Assembly: GCF_019112545.1 (NCBI RefSeq)
Contig: NW_025064895.1
Coordinates: 488,049 to 552,048 of the forward strand
Source: Guyanagaster necrorhizus
Lineage: Eukaryota > Basidiomycota > Agaricomycetes > Agaricales > Physalacriaceae
DNA: 64,000 nt
Direction of reading: 5' to 3'
This document shows, piece after piece, positions 58,392 to 64,000 of this stretch. The notes under the pieces are model-generated. The model made no database searches, had not been told where the DNA came from, and worked only from the letters and a program-made list of their open reading frames with translations. A program made the translations under genes and the position numbers. Position 1 is the stretch's first letter. Each line of letters starts with the position of its first letter.

Positions 58392-61300
58392 AGTGATTCC
58401 ATTGGATCAGCTGGAGCAAGCAGGACAATCAGTATAGCCACTGGATAGACTAATAGTTTCTCTGTGGGTACACCTATGTCTAAATTATGTGTGCATTCAA
58501 ATATACCCAATTCAATGACTATGCCACCTGCTAAAGAATTGCCAAGAACCAAAACTCAAATGTCTATAGGCCAAACAGGAGGAGAGACCTCCATCAAATG
58601 GCTCAAACTATTTAATACCAAATGGACCTGGAGAGCTATCAAAGAAGCCAAGATAAAGGAAGCAGCAAAGGCAGTACTTAAAAACTGAGTACATAAGATC
58701 TGAGTCAAAGAGATCATCAATAAAATAATTAAAGAAATGAGATGGGTAGAATGATGTTGGACCTTGGAGTGGCTCAACAAGTTATGAGAGCTATGGAGAT
58801 ATGTCTGATATACCAAGACCCAGAGCCAGGACTTAACAGTCAAAGCCCAGATCAAGACACTCATAAACTGGTCTATCCATGCAGTCACAATATTAGTTGA
58901 TAGTGAATGCATCAGCAGCTCTATTAATTGCACTTTTGTCAATAAGCATTGACTCCCTATTAGAGCCACCACTGCCTCAATTCCAGTCTACAATGGCAAT
59001 AGAACAAAAAACCAGACTGGTTCAATCATAGAATTCATTGAACTAAGACTCACCATTAGAGACCATTCTGAAAGAATTAACCTAACTGTCACCAATCTCA
59101 AAACAAAGGAAGTCTTTCTTGGTCATAACTGGTTGATTCAACATAATTCCTTGATCAACTGAAAGACTGGAAAAATCACTTTCACATGATGCAAATGCTG
59201 AAAGATCCTGTTTGAGTTACCAGATGAAGATCCAGATGACAGATAGGATAAAGAGATGGAAGATGAGGAGATGATCCTAGCAATCAACCTGAAACCTGCC
59301 ATTCACATCTGGACAGTGCATCACACCAATAATCTGGCCACTAAGGCTAATGAAGGGAAGCAGGAGAAGACATTTAAGGAGATGGTATCTGAATGGGCTC
59401 AGGATTATCAAGACCTATTCACCAAAGAAAGTTTTGATGAACTCTCAGAACCAAAATCCTGAAACTATGCAATAGAGCTTATTCTCAATGTGAATGCCAA
59501 CCTAGACTGCAAAGTCTATCCTCTGAGCAGACAAGAGCAACAGAAGTTAGATGCATTTCTGGAAGAAAATCTGATCAGTGGATACATTAGGCCTTCAAAA
59601 TCTCTGATGGCCTCTCTATTTTTTTTTATCAAAAAGAAGGATGGTAAGCTTCAACCAGTCCAAGACTATCAAAAACTGAACAAAATGACAATCAAGAACT
59701 ATTACCCACTTCTGTTAATCTCTGAATTGATAGACAAACTCAGGGGTGCTAAGTATTACACTAAGTTAGACATACAATAGGGGTACAATAACATATGAAT
59801 CAAAGAGGGGGATGAGTGAAAGGCAGCATTCTGAACTAACTGAGGGTTATTCAAACCAACAGTCATATTCTTTGGTCTAATAAATTCCCCTGCTACCTTC
59901 CAATAGATGATGAACAATATCTTCAAGGACCTCATCACTGCAGGAAAAGTCATGATCTATTTGAATGATATCTTGATTATGTCCAAGAACCAAGAAGAGC
60001 ACTGATGGCTAGTACAATGAGTTCTAGCTCTCATAAGAAAACACAAGCTGTTCCTCAAAGCTGAAAAATGTGAATTTGAGGTGATGGAGACAGAGTATCT
60101 TGAGGTCATTATTAGTGAGAGGAGTATTCAGATGGATCCTATCAAGATGGCAGGAGTCATAGAATAGCTGGAATCAACCAGAAAAAAAGAGCTCCAGTCT
60201 TTTCCTAGATTCACTAATTTCTATTGGCAGTTCATCTGAGACTACAGCAAGATCATATATTCAATGACACAACTAACCAGCAATGCTCTCTGGAAATAGG
60301 GTATCTTACAACAAGACATCTTTAATAACCTCAAAAGACATCTGGCAGAGAATATAGTTCTCACTATACTAACTCAGAATGGGAAATTCTGAGTTGAGGC
60401 AGACTCAAGTGAGGGAGCCATAGAAGCAGTTCTATCTCAGGAGCAGGAGAGAAGATGATGATCAGTCACTTTCCTATCCAAGGCTCTGACTGTCACAGAA
60501 CACAACTACAAGATTTATGATAACAAACTACTCACTATCATACTGGCTCTAGAAGAGTGGTGACACTATCTGATCAGGTTGACCTCAACCTTCAAAGTCT
60601 GGATGGACTATCAGAATCTCCAGTACTTCTGCCAACCCCAAAAATTGAACTGATGATAAGCATGCTGGATAATCAAACTCAGCCAATACTCATACATGCT
60701 ATACCACAAAGCCAGATCTGCTAATAAAAAGACTGACCTCCTCAGTAAAAGGGCAGATCACAATCAGAGAAGTAATAACAATGATGAAATCATGCTTCTG
60801 CAACCAGAGCACTTTAGGACTATGATAATGCCTATGGAAGAAGAGATTCATGAACAGATCAAGAGCACTATAAGAGACAGCAGCAAGTGAGACCAACAAG
60901 TGGCTCCATAACTCAATCACAAGTGAGATCTGATAAAGGAAGGAGAGTTGATTCATTATAAGGAAAGAATCTATATCCCCCAGGATCAAGAGTTGAGAGG
61001 CAAGATTATCACCATATATCATGATCATGCTACTGCAGGATATCCAGAAATTGTGAAGACCAAAAAACTCATCTTGTGTGAGTATTAGTGGCCAAAAATA
61101 GAGAAGGATATTGAAAACTATGTTAAGGAGTGTGAGGTTTGTCAGTGGGAAAAAATATCAATACAACCAAGAGCAGCACCATTATATCTTAACAAAATCT
61201 CACAATCACTATGGACACACATCTCTATAGATATGATCACCAGATTATCAGAATGCAATAGATATGATATTATACTCATCATTGTAGATTGCTTCTTGAA

Positions 61301-62321
61301 GATGATAATTCTAATTGCCTGTTTGACTAAATTGACATCTGAAGGATGAGCAAAAATCCTCTGCAATAAAGTATATACCAAATATAGAATGTCACAAGTG
61401 GTGATCTCTGACTGGGGGCTGCAATTTGTTTCCAAATTCTTAGATGATCTCTACTAACTACTCAACATCAGATGCAATGTGTTGACAGTCTATCATCCAC
61501 AAACTGATGGGCAAACAGAACATGCCAACTAAGAGGTTGAGAAATATCTATGCCTTTTCATCAACTATTGATAGGATAACTGAGTGGAATGGCTCACCCT
61601 CATGGTCTTCCAACATAATAACTGCATACACTCTGTCATCAGAAAATCCCCATTTTTCATCAACTTTGGCTGATATTCCAATGTCTCTACCACCTCTAAA
61701 ATCCATACTACCACTTCTACATCAACAGACTTCACAACAATGATAATGAAAATTCATGATAAAACTGAAGCTGCTCTCATTAAAGCAGTCTCTGCCATAA
61801 AGAAACAGTACAACAAACATTGCACAAGCTCACACAACTACTCTGTTGGTGACAAAGTATGGCTCAATATCACTAACCTCCATCTTCTCTGACTGAAGCA
61901 GAAGCTCACTGACAAACATACTGGTCTATTCATTATTATCGGCAAAATCAGCACCTTCACCTACAAATTATGATTACCATCACACTAGCAGATACATGAG
62001 ACCTTTAATAAAACCCTTCTAATGCCTTTCATTGTGCTGGTCTTCTCTAATCAAGAATACCCACTACCACCACCCTCAGACTTAATCAATGACAAGAAAT
62101 ATTATAAAATTGATTATATTCTAAGTCACAAACTGAGAAAAGTTAAAGTGAAGAGTGATGGGACAACCACAACTGTCAATTATTTGGTCAGTTGGAAGGG
62201 CTACAGGCCAGAATCAAATCAATGGATCAATAAAAAATAGATAGATGCAGATGACACAATACACAACTATGAATTATCCCTAAATTAAGCCATCAGAATG
62301 ATGGTCTTAACAAGAGAGTAA
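58392..62321 (+). pseudogene. Element E Pol with chromodomain and polypurine tract
   Basis: It runs protease with DSE replacing DSG (about 58,900), RT with YLND replacing YLDD (about 59,960), RNase H (about 60,390-60,620), integrase (CEVCQ at about 61,135, SIDMITRLSECN at about 61,220) and chromodomain (about 62,090-62,240, TTVNYLVSWKGYRPESNQW). Both protease and RT have lost a catalytic residue. A polypurine remnant (AACAAGAGAGTAA) precedes the 3' LTR. Confidence 0.83.
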
Positions 62322-62789
62322 CATTATGATTTTTCTTTATTTTCTTTATCTTCTATTAGGAACTCCTATTTATGCTTAGTCAGAGCATCTAAACCAGAGT
62401 GCTTAGGACTATGAGAGGAGCTTAGTCATCACAACAAGCAAATCTATCATTGTTCTCCAATGCAGCAACCAGTCCTTGACAATGCATAATCAACCTTTTG
62501 TGTACAATAGTGATGCCCAAGGACAAAGAGCACAAGGACTCAACAAACATATAATAGAAAGTCTTATATTTAGTTCTACAATATACAGTATATAAAGAGG
62601 CTCACTCTTGCTGATAACTCCAGCTTTGAGCTAAAGTTTATTCACATACCATTCTACTCTCAAGCCAATCTTAAGGCCTTGTCACATTATGATCTATATT
62701 CACAATAGTGAACTCTGATGTTTCACTCAAAGTGTGAAGTGACATCAGTTTATCACATGTCTATGATTATGTGCAGCTTAGGTCTAATA
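62322..62789 (+). repeat. 3' LTR of element E
   Basis: It is 468 bp, equal to the 5' LTR. Its first two bases are CA instead of TG. It is followed by TAGAG. Confidence 0.85.
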
Positions 62790-63784
62790 TAGAGTTGACA
62801 TCAGAAGGGTGGGCAAAAATCCTCTATGACAAGGTATACATAAAATATAGCATGTCACAAGTTGTTATTTCAGATTAGAGCCTACAATTCATCTCTAAGT
62901 TCTTGAATGACTTATATTGACTTCTGAACATCTAACGCAATGTCTCTACCACATATCACTCATAAACTGATGATCAGACAGAGCCAGCAAACCAAGAGAT
63001 CAAAAAGTACCTCTGTATATTCATCAACTACTAATAGAATAACTGGATAAAATAGCTCATATTAGTTATGTTCCAGCATAATAATTGTGTCTACTCAGCC
63101 ACAGAAAAAACATCATTCTTTGTTAACTATGTTCACTATTGGAATATTGCATAAACAGAATGACTCTGTACTAGCATGCCTGCCTTCTCAGACTTTGCTG
63201 CAATAATGATGAAGATTCACAATGAAACTCACATGACTCTTAAAAAAACAGCTATATCTATGAAAACTCAATATGACAAATATTGCTGCTCTGCTCATCA
63301 ATATCTCATTAATGATAAGATTTGGCTCAACATGACTAACCTTCATCTCTCACACCCTAAACAGAAGTTGGCCAACAAATATATGAGACTATTCTTAGTT
63401 CTTACTAAAATTGGCTAATTAGCATATAAACTGCACCTCTCAGCTGGATGGTGGATTCATGATGTCTTTAATGAATCACTTCTCACATCTTACATTGCTC
63501 CTGTCTTTTTAAATTAAGAATGACCACTGCTGCCTGAACCTATCTTGATTGACAATGAGAAACACTACAAAGTCAACCAAGTACTCAATCACCACCTCTG
63601 CAAGATCTATGCTTATAGTGGAGAGAGTAGAATAATAGTCAACTATCTCATTAACTAGAAGGACTATAGACTAGAGTCTAACCAGTGGGTAAATGAACAC
63701 CATATGGATGTGGCAGATGCCATTCACAATTATGAGCTCTCTCTAAACTGATCCATCAGGATGATAGTCTTAAGGAGAGAGTAA
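62790..63784 (+). pseudogene. Element D integrase C-terminal part and chromodomain
   Basis: The integrase frame interrupted at 51390 resumes as LTSEGWAKILYDKVY, with the second Asp (VVISD, about 62,860), the Glu region, the C-terminal domain and a degraded chromodomain (about 63,545-63,720). The 80-codon stretch at 63176-63418 is open. A polypurine tract, AAGGAGAGAGTAA, ends at 63784. Confidence 0.8.
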
Positions 63785-64000
63785 TATTACAGTTTTTCTA
63801 TTTTCTTTTTTGATTAACTCCTATTTATGCTTAGTCAGAGCACTTAAGACAGGCACTTAGGACTGTGAGACAGGCTTAGTCACTATAATAGACCAAGATA
63901 GTTATTGTCCTCCAATATGATGATGCTTTTTAATAATGGACAATACTCATTTGTAGACACTCATGATGCTTGAGGACAAGAAGTACCATAGCTTAGAAAT
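63785..64000 (+). repeat. 3' LTR of element D, cut by window end
   Basis: The first 216 bp match 10639-10855 with scattered transitions (TG start decayed to TA). The rest lies outside the window. Confidence 0.85.

Larger units (their letters stand above)
51391..62789 (+). mobile_element. Element E: gypsy chromovirus inserted in D integrase
   Basis: Two 468-bp LTRs are flanked by TAGAG. Subtracting insert F (3,250 bp) leaves 8.15 kb, matching the other complete copies. Leader, gag, pol and chromodomain are all recognisable but full of stops, and CpG is absent. Confidence 0.87.
10639..64000 (+). mobile_element. Element D: host Ty3/gypsy chromovirus spanning the rest of the window, split by nested insertions
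   Basis: The 5' LTR (10639-11095) and the 3' LTR (from 63785, cut by the window end) share the same sequence family. Element D's own coding pieces lie at 11096-11723, 20756-23356, 48466-51390 and 62790-63784. They read in order leader, gag, protease-RT-RNase H-integrase, and integrase end-chromodomain. Each break coincides exactly with a target-site duplication of an inserted element (G, A, E), and the protein frames resume across the breaks; for example integrase CLIE at 51390 continues as LTSEGW at 62795. Excluding insertions, D is about 8.1 kb, like its relatives. Confidence 0.85.

Noticed and set aside
6300..64000. TGA reassigned as a sense codon, since so many frames are open except for TGA
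   Set aside because: Host genes at 1-6 kb use TGA, TAG and TAA normally or avoid them, TAG stops also interrupt the elements, and the pattern is explained by CGA-to-TGA and TGG-to-TGA/TAG transitions.
1..64000. CRISPR array, rRNA genes, bacterial or viral gene clusters
   Set aside because: There are no regularly spaced identical repeats with unique spacers, no rRNA-like sequence, and all coding signal is fungal or retrotransposon.

Overview
The window is fungal DNA, most likely from an Agaricomycete-type basidiomycete. The genes are tightly packed and interrupted by GT-AG introns of 43-67 nt. They encode a sirtuin, MIC12, RRP42, pantothenate synthetase and PEX7, all of which read like basidiomycete orthologs. 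I cannot name the species from sequence alone. Everything after about 6.3 kb is transposon, and nearly all of it has lost its CpG dinucleotides, which points to cytosine methylation followed by deamination.

Region 1 (1-6.0 kb) is a gene-dense island. It holds the 3' end of a membrane-protein gene, a divergent sirtuin/MIC12 pair whose start codons lie 34 bp apart, RRP42 convergent on MIC12 (22 bp between stop codons), PAN6 divergent from RRP42 (44 bp), and PEX7. These are unlinked housekeeping functions: NAD-dependent deacylation, mitochondrial cristae, RNA exosome, vitamin B5 synthesis and peroxisomal import. I see no shared pathway.

Region 2 (6.3-10.6 kb) is a decayed, minus-strand DIRS-like retrotransposon. 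It has a zinc-finger gag remnant, reverse transcriptase, RNase H and tyrosine recombinase, and it is flanked by a fragment of an inverted LTR.

Region 3 (10,639 to the end of the window) is a set of nested insertions. A single plus-strand Ty3/gypsy chromovirus (element D) begins at 10,639 and reaches its 3' LTR at 63,785. It is broken by three insertions. The first is element G (11,724-20,755, gypsy, gag deleted), which itself carries a Ty1/copia element H (12,203-17,117). The second is element A (23,357-48,465, gypsy, minus strand), which carries gypsy elements B (25,332-33,771, the youngest and still CpG-rich) and C (37,897-46,482). The third is element E (51,391-62,789, gypsy), which carries a 3.25 kb unidentified insert F (53,270-56,519). 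Target-site duplications support A (GCTGA), B (TATTC), E (TAGAG), H (ACAAT) and G (AGGTG/AGATG). Each LTR pair has matching lengths. Subtracting the inner insertions leaves about 8.1-8.6 kb for each complete gypsy element, which independently supports the model.

The gypsy elements share one plan: an LTR with a TATA-like box; a 13-nt primer site just inside the 5' LTR that is complementary to the LTR's own probable transcript start (Tf1-like self-priming); a short conserved membrane-spanning leader; gag with a CCHC knuckle; then protease, reverse transcriptase, RNase H, integrase, chromodomain and a polypurine tract. All copies carry in-frame stop codons and none looks competent.
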